Shown here: piece after piece, positions 10,150-20,565 of the stretch
Position numbering within the stretch: position 1 is the first letter of the stretch
Layout: each line of letters opens with the position of its first letter
Origin: Leishmania mexicana MHOM/GT/2001/U1103
Taxonomy: Eukaryota > Euglenozoa > Kinetoplastea > Trypanosomatida > Trypanosomatidae
Length of the DNA: 64,000 nucleotides
Reading direction: 5' to 3'
Assembly: GCF_000234665.1 (NCBI RefSeq)
Contig: NC_018319.1
Span: forward strand, 372,001-436,000
The notes under the pieces: generated by a model
The model's input: the letters and a program-made list of their open reading frames with translations, nothing else
Databases searched by the model: none
Told to the model about the DNA's origin: nothing
Program-made: the position numbers and the translations under genes

Positions 10150-10809
10150 TTACTCGGACGCGGTGATCTGCTTCGGCTCAATCACGGTGATGACGTCCGG
10201 CAGCGGCTCCGACGGGCCGTTGCGGCCAGTCGAGTCACCGGGCAACATGATCTTGACCTTGACACCGATGCAGCCGGCGCGCATGTAGCAGTGGCGGCAG
10301 GCGGAGTCGACGAAGGACTTGTGAGCCGTACCGGACTTGATCATGTAGCCGTCGCGGAAGGTCATGCTCTTCGCACGCTGGCCCTTGATCTTTCCACCGA
10401 CGGTGACCTCGCAGCCCTTGGCACCAGACTCCATGACGTAGCGGATGATACCCATGGCGGCGCGGCGCACCTGCAGGTTGCTCAGGAGCTTGAAGCGGAG
10501 GGATTCCACCTGCGCCATCGCGGACAGGCCGCGCACCTCAACGCGCTCAACGTACAGCTGGAGTTTGCCCTCCTTGTAGTTGAAGCGCTGCTGGATGCAG
10601 GCGGTCAGCTCGCGGATGCGGCGGCCGTTCACGCCGAGCACCTCACGGGTCTTCGTCGCCTTGATCACGATCTCCGTGCGGAGCGTCGTGACATGGTAGG
10701 AGACACCGGAGAAGCCCTCTTCGGCCAACTCGCGCTTGAGAAACTCAAACAGCTCAGCGTAGAACACGCCGTCGCGGATGATCATGCGCTTCTTGGAGAG
10801 AGGACCCAT
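10150..10809 (-). CDS. RPS3: 40S ribosomal protein uS3
   Basis: A complete 219-residue protein starting [20 protein letters not shown]. It shows the eukaryotic uS3 architecture: a KH type-2 domain containing [13 protein letters not shown], then the S3 C-terminal domain with [19 protein letters not shown] and [15 protein letters not shown], ending in [15 protein letters not shown]. It lines the mRNA entry channel of the small ribosomal subunit. The C-terminal tail is shorter than in human uS3 (243 residues). The ATG at 10809 is preceded on the coding strand by a C-rich stretch and CAG a few bases upstream, which implies a very short 5'UTR. Confidence 0.96.
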
Positions 10810-13409
10810 TTTCTCTGCGGGGTGTGAGAGAAGCTTCCCAGAAGAACAACGTCACTGCTCTGCGGAGCAGCGCACCGGATGATGTATCAGTGCAGTGGCG
10901 TGCATGTGCGCACGGCCATGGCAAGAGGTAGAGAGGAGGAGGGGGGTGGATGAGGAAGTGAGGAGCGGATGGGCGTTGCACAGCAGGGAGGGATACTTCC
11001 ATGAGGCATGTCACCCTCATCCACAGTGTACTCGCCGATCCGTGCCAGTCCGCCCCGATCGGACCTGGCAGAGACAGACACCAAAAGTGACACGGCCAGT
11101 ACCCAAGAGGAAGGGGGGGGGGAGTGAGGGACCAGAGAGAGAGCATGGAAAGACGGTGGTAGTGGTGGTGACCTCCAACTGCGACAAGCGAACTACAAGC
11201 GACGTCTTTCTCGACTCCACAACACGTGCGTGTGCGTGTGTGCCCCGTCTCTCCCTCTCGCTCTCTCCCCCCTCATGTGCCATGACGGGTGCACGTCGTG
11301 CCACGAGACCGCACATCAACCAAGAAAAAGCAAAGGAGTCGCGCCTACAACGTGCCGGTGAACCACCGCGCCCATACGTCGACGTGTTCCTGTGTGTGCC
11401 GGTGATGATGATGATCATGGGAGAGGTCAACAAGTCTGCACGCGTACGTCGAGTGGTGTGGCGTTACCTTCGTCTGTGGCGAGGAAGTGGTGCACGCGTC
11501 ACATATATGTGTGTAATACTCTCAGAAGAGCAGGACGACTGACACTGACGGGGGACGGGGTTACGACTGGCCGCATTCCTCGCCGTCACGCGCGCCATCT
11601 TGCGCCCCGCGACGTAGTCCTTCACGGCGAAATTTGCCGAGGAAGAGAAGGCGAGATGGACACTCTGGGCGGAGAGGTGGGGGTGACTGCAGCACTTCGT
11701 AAAAAGCTGCCTCCATGGGCACAACCACACCGACGGAGGTGATGGCGGCGCAGAGCAAGGGAAGCGGTGCCCTTCCGCAACGCAGTCAGCGGGTGCACAT
11801 CTGTTGGAGTTGGCACTCGCGACAGGCAGCGCCTGTGCTCCAAAACGGCGATCAGTGTCGTCGTCGATGACGGGCATTGCGACGGCTTTCGCCAGTGCAC
11901 TGTCAGCTGCCCAGCTGCACCAGCTCGATGCCACTCGCCAACAACACCAGAGTGGCACACTAGCGGTATGCCAGCGTAAAGCTCAGCTCCGCACGCATGA
12001 GTGCGGCTAGGATCGAAAAAAATGCGTAGCTCGTACGTCATGCGGAAGGCGGCTGGGGCTAAGAAGGGCAAGGACGTTCTGTATCACACAGAAGACTGTC
12101 GGAGGGCATGTGCGGACGGCTTCCAGAAGAGCTGGCGGCGACTGTGCGCTTGAGGGGGCGACAGCGAGAACGTATTCGCTGACTCGGCCGTCGCGTCATC
12201 TCTGCACGCATCTGCATCTACCTGTGTTGCTTCCTTTGCAGCTGCCATGGCCGAGTTCGCTAACGTATGTTCCTCCAGGCCAGATCGGCCCGCCACCGCG
12301 CCACCAAGACACCCGCACTTGCCTTCACGACGGCGACACTACCCGGAGTGCTCAACCCGATAAAGGCAGCGTCGCTGCCGCCTTTCGGCAAATCCGGGCT
12401 CCTCATCGTTCTGACCGTGAGACGGCTTGACAGCAAGCAGCACGCGTTCTGCGTTGTCAGCGACGTCCAGTTCGTCGCCGAAGTTCTTCGAGCCCGAGCC
12501 CGCCACCAGCAGCTTCCGTAGGCCCACCGTGGCTAGCGTGTGCTCGGCATCGAATCTACTAAATCGGGATGCTGTCGACGCCGGACTCGCCGATACCACT
12601 GCTACTGTGACGCCCTTCTTGCTGCACATGGGTGCCTTAGGCGCTCGGTGCCGAATTCTGCACCGTCAAGAGGATCGGAACGATGAAGGTGGAGCTCCTG
12701 GCATCGTGGGAAGGGCTTGACGCGTACGTGGGCCTCTTGCTTGCTCTTTGTAGTGCGTCGACACCCTTCGCTGGCCGCCCTCTCCGACGGAAATGAGGCT
12801 TGCGCAGCAGGCACGGCTGCGAAATCACTCAAAACAACACAGCAACAACGGTAGGGATGGGTAAGGCCGAGAGGCTTCTGATGCACGTGCCCCCGTGGTG
12901 GCGTCTGTGTATGCATGTGTGGACGGCACTCATCGAGGAGGGGGGCGAAACACGAGCGACTCGCACACACGGAGGGAAGGGGGGGGGGGGAGGTGGAGGG
13001 GTGCATCACGGCTTTTCACGGACGCAACGCGACGAGAATACGTAGCCAACACGCGAGTATCTCGCGTGTGAGGGGAGGACGCCGAGGTTGCCGTTTGCTC
13101 ACTTGTAAAGAGCGGATCGATTGTGTCTGCACCGCCTTCGCCACATGTGTGTGCGTGTGTGTGGGTGTGTGGGTGCGGGCCGTTCTTCAGCGCCTCTCCA
13201 TATATCCACCTCCACCGTCTGCGAGCCATCATGGCTGACCATACGTGTGTGTCCTCCGCCGCCCCCCTCCGCTCTGTTTCCCTCGGCGCGTTTGACGGCG
13301 GCGCGGGCTGCAATGCGCGTGACGATTCGTTAACGGCACGTAGACTGCACGCACACATATATATATATATGTATGCGCTAACAGAGAATAACACCCATCT
13401 GCAGGCTCG
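10810..13409. other. Long intergenic region between ERV1 and uS3
   Basis: At 2.6 kb this is the longest gene-free stretch. Both flanks (10.81-11.54 and 12.75-13.4 kb) are typical simple-sequence intergenic DNA with GT tracts (13140-13170) and a short TA run at 13357-13371. The centre is different and is listed separately. No confident gene is seen. Confidence 0.6.
11540..12740. other. Non-repetitive island, possible decayed gene or retroposon remnant
   Basis: In contrast to its surroundings, this 1.2-kb stretch has no microsatellites and has the balanced, moderately GC-rich composition of coding DNA. Several overlapping open frames of 90-165 codons exist on both strands (for example minus 11464-11958, minus 12339-12629, plus 12267-12521), but none shows a recognisable family or is clearly dominant. 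A frame-shifted pseudogene, a degenerate SIDER/ingi-type retroposon in the ERV1 3'UTR, or a conserved regulatory 3'UTR are all possible. I could not recognise a retroposon signature by eye. Confidence 0.35.
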
Positions 13410-14348
13410 CTAGTGCTTCAGTTCCTCGTCCTCTGGGCAGTACACTTGACATTGCTTCAGACGCTTGAGAACGGCATCGATGTCGGTTTCGTCATCGGCG
13501 GCCTTACCGCGTGACGGGGTAGGCATCAGAAAGCTCTCATGCGCCTCCGAGGCGGAGGTGGACCAGCCGTGGCGGGGATAGGCAGCACCGACCTCAGAAG
13601 CGTCTGCCGCCACCGCACCGGTCGATGGGGTCTTCAGTGCGTCCGAGGAGGAGGTGCTCTGCTCGTGCTGCGTAGTCGGAGGCGGAGATGACGAGTTCGT
13701 GCCCGGAGGTGCGTTGCTCTTAGCCGCATGTGCGCCTAAGACTGGTTTGCGAAAGATTCTCCAGCTCCACAAGCCGCCATCTACTTTCTTTGATGCCGCC
13801 TCACTTGCGTCTCGCCAGGCTACACCTTCGTTCGGGGCCGCCTCGCGGGCGGGCAGCCCGAACCTGGTGAAACGTCGGTTCTCCTCTTGCTGACGTTGCT
13901 TCGCGTCCTTTGCTGTGGACTTCTCCCGGTCCGACGCCGCCAGCTGCTCCTCGACCGTGGGCATATCGTCCATTTTGTTTGGGTACCCGGGGTGCCACCG
14001 ACGCAGCACCACGCTAGGGGAGCAGTCAAAGACGTCCTTGCCAAGCCGCACATTCACGTTGTTGTGCATCTCACAAACGTAGCGTGAGACAGTGAGTTTG
14101 TCGCGCACGTCTGGCGGGTGGTCGCGCACGTACTCCCGCATGTGGTAGGCACACCAGCTGCACGCGTACACTTGCGCCCACGACTCGATAAAGTTCTTCA
14201 TCGCTGTCTGCTGCACGGCGGACGGCTTGTACGGGTAGACGGCAGCCGAGGAATGGAGTATGTTCCATCCCGACATGCCCAGCTCTAGTGGCGTCGGGCA
14301 CGCGCCAGGGATGGTGGTGAGGCGCTCGGGTACATCGTCGTCCGACAT
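13410..14348 (-). CDS. ERV1: ERV1/ALR sulfhydryl oxidase, kinetoplastid type
   Basis: 312 residues from the ATG at 14348 (MSDDDVPERL). The FAD-binding Erv/ALR fold is visible: GMSGWNILHS, the redox centre YACSWC with C63 and C66, and CEMHNNVNVRLGK, the nucleotide-contacting motif. The cysteines C17, C300 and C304 (C-terminal CQVYC) sit where the clamp and shuttle cysteines of the characterised Leishmania tarentolae enzyme are described. The C-terminal extension after residue 150 corresponds to the kinetoplastid-specific second domain. The enzyme oxidises thiols of proteins imported into the mitochondrial intermembrane space and passes electrons to cytochrome c; kinetoplastids lack an evident Mia40 partner. 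The reading frame extends upstream in Pro/Thr/His-rich sequence that I regard as untranslated. Confidence 0.92.
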   Translation of the reverse strand: MSDDDVPERLTTIPGACPTPLELGMSGWNILHSSAAVYPYKPSAVQQTAMKNFIESWAQVYACSWCAYHMREYVRDHPPDVRDKLTVSRYVCEMHNNVNVRLGKDVFDCSPSVVLRRWHPGYPNKMDDMPTVEEQLAASDREKSTAKDAKQRQQEENRRFTRFGLPAREAAPNEGVAWRDASEAASKKVDGGLWSWRIFRKPVLGAHAAKSNAPPGTNSSSPPPTTQHEQSTSSSDALKTPSTGAVAADASEVGAAYPRHGWSTSASEAHESFLMPTPSRGKAADDETDIDAVLKRLKQCQVYCPEDEELKH

Positions 14349-15111
14349 GGACGATTTGTACGGAGCGAGAGAGCGAGAGTGGATCTTGGCTATTGCGACG
14401 GGCACCGCTTGTTGGTGCGTGTGCGTGGTCTCAGTGAGGACAATACGGAGATTGTGGGGTTCGGTGAGCGTGCAGGGAGGGGGAGGGGACGGCGATGTGT
14501 GAAAGGTGTGGATGGCTATGGTGTGCGCTTGTGCTTGGAGAGAGAGAGGGGGTCGGGGCAATAGAGGCGAGCGCAACGAGGTACAGGCAACGGTAGGAAC
14601 ACTGAGGAGTGCGCGGGGGAGGTGAGGTGTAGGGAGTCAACCACAGCAGCGACACCCGGGAAGTAGAACAGACGCACACATACACACACACATATTCATG
14701 CCGGCTGCCCACACTGTTTATGTGCGCTCCTCTACGTTTACGGGTTGCATTATCTCATCCCAATCACGGGCACGACACGCGTTGATCGCTGAGGTGAGGA
14801 AGAATCAGCACAAAAAAGACCTAAACGCGCACACACATATATATATACATATACGTACATATCAATATATATATATATATATATGCCTACGTACATATAT
14901 GCACGCACTGGACACACGCGGAGTCGATCCAGTAGGCGAATGAGGGGGAGGGGGAGGGTAGAGAGCGGCGGCTCACCGACACCCGCGCACGGATATATGA
15001 TGCTCACAGAGTCCTTGCACGTGCGCCTCTCTCTTTTTCACACAGACACACACACACACACAAACATGCCACGCCTTGGTCTTTGGCACCGTTCCCTATC
15101 CTCATGAAGTT
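14349..15111. other. Intergenic region between UBA5 and ERV1
   Basis: No gene seen. Contains CA repeats (14675-14692, 15041-15062) and a conspicuous TA-rich tract listed separately. Holds the UBA5 3'UTR and ERV1 5' signals. Confidence 0.65.
14836..14884. repeat. TA-rich microsatellite
   Basis: About 50 bases of alternating TA with CATA interruptions. ACGTACATAT occurs inside the tract near 14853 and again just beyond it near 14890, giving self-complementary potential. Unusually AT-rich for this GC-rich chromosome. Confidence 0.85.
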
Positions 15112-16314
15112 TTATTGAATGGCCTTCATGCGTGCCATGAGTTCCTCAACAGACGCACCGGTCGTCTTGACGTACTTGTCCTCATCCTCGACTGCGGCCT
15201 TGTCTGCTGCAGTGCCGGCGTACGCGTACTCCAGTCCGCTCTCGCCTTCCCCGTTGTTGCCCACTAACGCAGCGGCGACGTTCGCCACCCCACTGTGGAC
15301 AGCGAGGGAGTCCTTGCCTTCGGCCTCCACCGTGATGCCCCACTCGGCCGCGCACGCCTTCGCCCGCGCCTGCGCCGCCCGCTGCTCCTTCTCCGCACGT
15401 TCTGTCCGTGCCTTGCGCGCGGGATAGAGCGGGTGCGCCGCCTCACCCATTTTCCGAACCTTAGCCGCGTAGGCGGCCTGCCGCTCCCCGCACAGCGCAT
15501 TGCGGCATTCCGGGTTTGCCTTCAGCTCGACACGGGGGAAGTGGTCGCGCATAGCGTCGTAGCCGACATACTCGGAGACCTCGCCGAATTGGAGGAGGTA
15601 CTTGAGCGTATTCTGCGCCAGGAAGCCAGCAACGATGCCCATGGTGGTCGGCAGCGAGGCCGCGCAGACGCCCTCCCGCTTCGCCTCTGGCAAGCCGGTA
15701 GCGACCACGAGCGGTGGACAGCACTCGTAGCAGGGGGTGACACCGGGAAGCAACAGCTGAATGTGCCCGCTGACGGCGTTCTCGGCGACGCCGCTCTCCA
15801 TCCACGGCACCTCGTACGTCAGGCACGCGAGGTTCACAGTGAGGCGTGCCTGGAAGTTGTCGACGCAGCACAGCAGGAGGTCGATCGGTGAGTTGGGGCT
15901 GACGCCGCCTTTCGTTAGCGCTTCCGAGAAGCGCTGCCAGTGCTCTGTCGAGGTAATGTTGTAGGCGTGCGGCTCGATGACTGTGTCGGGGTTGATACCC
16001 TCGAGGGTCGCCTTGGCGGCCTCGACCTTCGTCATCCCCTGCTGCTCGGGGCGGTAGAAGAGACGGTTCATGTTCGCCAGCTCCACCGTATCGTAGTCGA
16101 AGAGGAGGAGCTTGCCAATGCCGCAGCGCGTCAGCATCTCCGCTACGACGGAGCCGACGCCGCCAGCGCCGATGATGGCAACCGCCTTGTCACGAATGCT
16201 CTCGTAGTCGTCCACGACGCCCATCCGCTGCAGCGCCATTAGGCGGCTGTACGGGTTATCGTCGCGCACCTCGGCGCTGAACTTCTTCGGCGCTGTGGAG
16301 GAGGATAAGGGCAT
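15112..16314 (-). CDS. UBA5: UBA5, UFM1-activating E1 enzyme
   Basis: A complete 400-residue protein. It has the E1 nucleotide-binding motif [15 protein letters not shown] (residues 48-62), the adenylation-domain segment [17 protein letters not shown], and the catalytic cysteine C217 in [18 protein letters not shown], diagnostic of UBA5. Zinc ligands are C195/C198 and C270/C275. The C-terminal tail retains EWGITVEAE (residues 324-332), equivalent to the UFM1/Atg8-interacting sequence of human UBA5, and ends [14 protein letters not shown], equivalent to the UFC1-binding sequence. UBA5 adenylates UFM1, forms a thioester and hands it to UFC1. The UFM1 pathway is documented in Leishmania, where it acts at the mitochondrion. 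Confidence 0.95.
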   Translation of the reverse strand: MPLSSSTAPKKFSAEVRDDNPYSRLMALQRMGVVDDYESIRDKAVAIIGAGGVGSVVAEMLTRCGIGKLLLFDYDTVELANMNRLFYRPEQQGMTKVEAAKATLEGINPDTVIEPHAYNITSTEHWQRFSEALTKGGVSPNSPIDLLLCCVDNFQARLTVNLACLTYEVPWMESGVAENAVSGHIQLLLPGVTPCYECCPPLVVATGLPEAKREGVCAASLPTTMGIVAGFLAQNTLKYLLQFGEVSEYVGYDAMRDHFPRVELKANPECRNALCGERQAAYAAKVRKMGEAAHPLYPARKARTERAEKEQRAAQARAKACAAEWGITVEAEGKDSLAVHSGVANVAAALVGNNGEGESGLEYAYAGTAADKAAVEDEDKYVKTTGASVEELMARMKAIQ

Positions 16315-17074
16315 GGCTGTGTGTGTGGGGAGGGAGGCGGCAATCGACGGCCGAGGCGCGGCTTCGATGACGACGGCTGCTTACCTTTTAGGCACGAAAT
16401 AGTAAGGGATCCGGAGTCGCTCCAAGCGCACAGCCGTTGAGCGCAAGACGGCCGCGCACACGTGATACGCGGACGTTTGTATGTGTCTTGCGGTGGCGAG
16501 GTGGGCAGCTGCTTGCCGGTGGTTAATGCAGGGCAGCCCGTGTATGCGTGCTTGCAGTGCGCGGTGTGGCTCACAACAGCACGACACAAGAAACCAAAAA
16601 AAAAATAGCGAAGAGGGGCACGAGTTAAGAAGTGCGTGAAGTGGAGAGCCCCAACGGTGTGTGTGTGTGTGTGTGGGTGGGTGGGTGTGCGTTAGCATAT
16701 GTGCGCATGCGTCGTTGCCGGTGCGCGTAGGTCCGTGAACGTCACGACATCCGCCTCTGCACGGGAAGGGGGACATCAGCGAACAGAAAACAAATGCCTC
16801 GATGTCGCCGTGCGACGCAGTCGGATGAGGATCGCCTCCCCACGCCGACCGCTCCCGAGTGCCGGTGTTTGTGCGTCTGCTTGTCTGCATGCACGTGCGA
16901 GCCATTCCGGTTCACGCGTACAACGTCGCGCGAGGAGAGGCGACGAGGAGGGAAAAGGCGGAGAGAGGGAGTAGCGACACTGCCGTCGCCGCGCACTCCC
17001 TGTCCGCGGCACCACCCACCCGCTTGCCTGTTTGCCCTGCAGCCACTCGCACTGCACTCATCATCATCGCCGGC
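16315..17074. other. Intergenic region between RAD9 and UBA5
   Basis: No supported gene. Contains a GT tract near 16658-16675 and a short A run near 16596. On the coding strand a pyrimidine-rich and CA stretch ending in CACAG lies immediately before the UBA5 ATG, a likely splice acceptor giving a very short leader. Confidence 0.6.
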
Positions 17075-19192
17075 TCAGTTGTGCGCCGGCCCTCGCGACA
17101 TGGAGGCGACGCAGCTGGCAAGGAACTCGCGCAGCTCGGCATCCTGCGCGTCTTCCTCTCCCGCCGCATCGTCCGCCTCGCTGGCGGAGGTGTAGGTGCG
17201 CACAAACGCCTCGAAGTCGAGCGGGTACATGGAGTTGAGAGCAGTGGCAGCGGGGGTATGCGAGGACGAGGGCGGCAGTGACGCGGAAGGCGGCGCGGCA
17301 CCTGTCATGGCCACGGTGGAGTTCCCCGGCAGCGACGATGCCGTGGCGCCCGTTAGGAAGTCAACGCTTTTGCGGGCCGCGTGACCACCGCTGGTATCAG
17401 CGCTACGGGTTCCCGGAGTGTCGCCAGCGGTCATGACCATCACCAACTCCGATGGGGACGCAGTCGGTCGCGGGGTCGCGTACGCAGAGTCGACGGTGCT
17501 GTTACTCTCGCGGGACAGGCGCCCCACCACCCCACCAGCTGCCGTGGCAGCATTGGTGCTCGCAAAGCTGGCCTCCACGTGAGACAGGGTGCCGCTCGTG
17601 GTGCTGTTGCCGCTGCTCACGGGCATACCATCGCGCTCCCCGTTCTCCTCATCGCCGTAGCCTGGGGTCGGCGTCGCGGCCACCGCTGCTGGAGCGCCAC
17701 TGTCGCCTTTCAACGTCCGGTGATGCGTGCTGGGGCGGGGGGTGTTGACAGCAGAGCTGATGGCGGTAGCGATACTCGTGTCTTCGGCTCCGCCAGGCGC
17801 GCCGCCTGAACCAGAGGCTCTGCCGCCGCTTGGCTCCGAGTCCAATGCTGCCACGTACAGGATGAACGAGACCAAGGTCGGGGCAGGGGCCGATGGCGCG
17901 TTGTTCGTCACCAAGAACGGGCGGGCTGCTGCACCACCAGTGCCAGGTAGCCCCTCGCGCCTCGCGGCGTCGGCCGAGGCGGTGATACGTCTTTTCTGCA
18001 CCTCCTCCGGCGTGATGCTCGCGATGATGATCGGCACACCTTCCTCGCCCGTGAGGAGGTGCAGCTGGACGCCGAGTTGCTCTGCAAGCCACGCCGCGTT
18101 CTTGAAGGGCTTCACATCAAATGTCTTGCCTGGCAGCGGAGTAAAGTCGGCTGTTACGGTGGCCGACGGTGCATGATCCGACGCAGATAGCACGGAGTCG
18201 CGTCGGGGGCTCAGCTGCTGCTGCTGCTGTTGTTGTGGCGTATTAGGAAACGGCCTTGGCGGCACCTCCGAAGGGCCGGCCCCCGTCACCGCTGCTGCGC
18301 CGTCTGCGTCTGTCGCCGATGGTGAGGCAGCTGGCTCGAAGAAGCGAAAGAGGGTGAAGGTACTCTCGAACGCCGTCACCACTGTGGAGCTGCCGTCCGC
18401 TGCTCTGATGCTGCCCGACGGTGCCGCAGCTAAGCCGCTCTCGCGGCCGCTTGCTGCTGCTGTTGCTGCCGCCGATGTGGACGATGACGACGGCCCCGCC
18501 TGCCGCACCGAGCGCAGCTCCAGCCCACCGCTCTCCGGCAGCGTCAACGCACACTGATTCGCACTCGATGGAAGCGAGGCGAGAAGACTGCCGTACGCGC
18601 GGGCGTCGCCACACACCTCGAAGCGGTAACGCGACAGGTTCGCGTAGACGCTGGTCGGCTCCCCCTCTGCGAGACGGAGAAGAAACGTCTTCGTGAGGCT
18701 GCGTGCATAGGTGCAGTGCCACCGCACCACGTCCGCGTCAGCGCTGTCCTTCTCCGCGTCGCTCTCCGCCGCCGCCGCCGCGCTGTCGGAGGACTCCGCA
18801 GTTCGGTACTGAAAGTCAAGGCTTTGCACGTTGGTATTGTGCTGCCGCAGCACTGTCGCGACGAGCGTCTTGGTAAGCAGACACAAGTAGGGCTTGGGGC
18901 CATCGGTGCTGGCATCGTCTGCCCTACCCTTCGCGGCTGGATCTGAGGTGACGAGGCCGCTGCCATCATCCGCGTTGCTTCGGCGGGACGGGAGCTCGAG
19001 CAGGAAGCGGTCAAAACAGTGCTCGTGCACCCGCACCGCGATGTGCCCGTTGCGGCTTGGCGACACAGCGCTGATCTCGATGCCGTCGCTCAGCCCCACA
19101 ATGTATACGGCATCGCCGAGACGACTGACGCAGGTGAGAGCGCTCAGGAGCACGCGGATGTTGGGGCCACTCACCGTGAACTGGAGTGACAT
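17075..19192 (-). CDS. RAD9: RAD9-like subunit of the 9-1-1 checkpoint clamp
   Basis: 705 residues starting at MSLQFTVSGPNIRVLLSALT; a further 96 upstream codons (to 19480) are open but of UTR-like composition. The N-terminal half has the PCNA-like fold of RAD9: the first strand-helix unit with LTCVSRLGDAVYIVGLSDGIEISAVS, then the serial segment FLLRLAEGEPTSVYANLSRYRFEVCGD. The sequence is divergent and interrupted by Ser/Ala-rich insertions and a (Gln)7 run. The last third is a disordered Ser/Thr/Gly-rich tail, as in RAD9 proteins where it is phosphorylated. RAD9 with HUS1 and RAD1 loads at damaged or stalled replication forks. Identification relies on weak fold-level similarity plus my recollection that Leishmania RAD9 maps to this neighbourhood beside UBA5 and SDH2C. 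Confidence 0.72.
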   Translation of the reverse strand: MSLQFTVSGPNIRVLLSALTCVSRLGDAVYIVGLSDGIEISAVSPSRNGHIAVRVHEHCFDRFLLELPSRRSNADDGSGLVTSDPAAKGRADDASTDGPKPYLCLLTKTLVATVLRQHNTNVQSLDFQYRTAESSDSAAAAAESDAEKDSADADVVRWHCTYARSLTKTFLLRLAEGEPTSVYANLSRYRFEVCGDARAYGSLLASLPSSANQCALTLPESGGLELRSVRQAGPSSSSTSAAATAAASGRESGLAAAPSGSIRAADGSSTVVTAFESTFTLFRFFEPAASPSATDADGAAAVTGAGPSEVPPRPFPNTPQQQQQQQLSPRRDSVLSASDHAPSATVTADFTPLPGKTFDVKPFKNAAWLAEQLGVQLHLLTGEEGVPIIIASITPEEVQKRRITASADAARREGLPGTGGAAARPFLVTNNAPSAPAPTLVSFILYVAALDSEPSGGRASGSGGAPGGAEDTSIATAISSAVNTPRPSTHHRTLKGDSGAPAAVAATPTPGYGDEENGERDGMPVSSGNSTTSGTLSHVEASFASTNAATAAGGVVGRLSRESNSTVDSAYATPRPTASPSELVMVMTAGDTPGTRSADTSGGHAARKSVDFLTGATASSLPGNSTVAMTGAAPPSASLPPSSSHTPAATALNSMYPLDFEAFVRTYTSASEADDAAGEEDAQDAELREFLASCVASMSRGPAHN

Positions 19193-20565
19193 GCGCCGAG
19201 GACGGCTTCTGCTGTCGCCGTGATAAGGGCAGAGGTGGGGGATGGCGGTGGTGGGTTGTGCGGGAACGCGTGACACCGAAGCCTTTCTGTCAATGCCGGG
19301 TGACTTCGCCAGCTCTGCCGGCGTCTCTGCGGCGACGCGTGCGCTGTGTGTGGGAAGGCGGATGTGTGGACAGTCCTTTGTGGCCGAGCTGCTCAGCAGA
19401 GAGACAGCGGTGCTGCTTCGCGAGTGCGTGCTCCACCCGAACAGAGAGGGAGAGAGAGACACACGCACACACACACACACCAGGTGATGGTGGGGGTGGG
19501 GGTAGGCCAGATTGAGGGCGTGTTGAGGTGAGAGGAGAGGCAGAGGGAGGCGAGGGAGGGATGGGGGGAGGCCGAGGTAGCCGCGCGCATGGCTACACGC
19601 ACGTGCATCCTACTCTTCCGTGTGTGCCTTCACTTTATAAAATCCTCGAGACACATACACGTGTACAAGAAGAAGGTTTGCAGCCCGTTGTGGCGCAACC
19701 GCGGCCACAGCACCGTTCCCTTCGATCAGGGAGACGCACACCTGCGACGGCGGGGCATGTACGCCTTCGCGTTATGAAGTGGGTCATTCAGTCGTGGTAG
19801 AGGGCGAAAGATAGCCAGCAAACAATAACAAGGACACGCCTCCACATCGACATGCGCAGGGTGTCTCCCTCACTCGGTAGGCGCGCGTGTGCGTGGAGGG
19901 GGGAGGGGCTACAAGGGTGGTCTTCTCTGGTTGTATACGTGCAGTGCGCACCCCTCCTCTGCCAACCCTTCCCTTCTCGTTCTCGCTATCTCGCAAAACT
20001 CACACAAGAGGGGTGAGGCGGGGAGAACACGAAAAAGCCATGAGAGATAATATCGATGGCCCAGGCGTTGGCGCGATGGAGGAGGCGCGAGCATGCACTT
20101 CTGCAGCCACGTCTCCGCTCCACGGAGGCCATCTCCATCTCTGCAGTTTTGGTGAGCGCACACAGGCACACACGCACCGCACCGCACCGCACCGCAGCCC
20201 CTCTGCGGTATCCAGCCCGAGTCAGGCCAGACAACGGCGGCTTCTCCACATGCCGAGGAAAGAAAACGGCGAGAGCCCCAGCACGCAACGATCGTGAGAT
20301 GATGGAGAAGAGGAAAAGGGCAAGACACTGGCTACTACTACTACTACTAGAGTGATCGCATGAAAAGACGTGCTTGAGCGGATCGACCGCCTCTGCTTGT
20401 GCCCCCCCCCCCTCCCCTGCCGCTACCCCCTCTCCCCGCGCAGCACAACAGGGCACAAGCAGACGCGTGCGCCTCCTCACGGCGAACAGAACGGAAACAC
20501 GGTGGTGCCCCTCCCCTCCCCCCCTGAGGGCGACACAGCACACCAAAACGTCATCCGCGCTGACA
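19193..20565. other. Intergenic region between SDH2C and RAD9
   Basis: 1.4 kb without a supported gene. Contains CA repeats near 19460-19480, a fourfold ACCGC repeat near 20175-20195, a (CTA)n tract at 20333-20350 and a C run near 20402-20411. Carries the SDH2C 3'UTR. Confidence 0.65.

Noticed and set aside
17075..19192. Annotating the RAD9-like gene as a generic low-complexity hypothetical protein
   Set aside because: The N-terminal segment has clamp-like strand-helix organisation and the neighbourhood matches the known Leishmania RAD9 locus as I recall it, so RAD9 is the better call, with moderate confidence.
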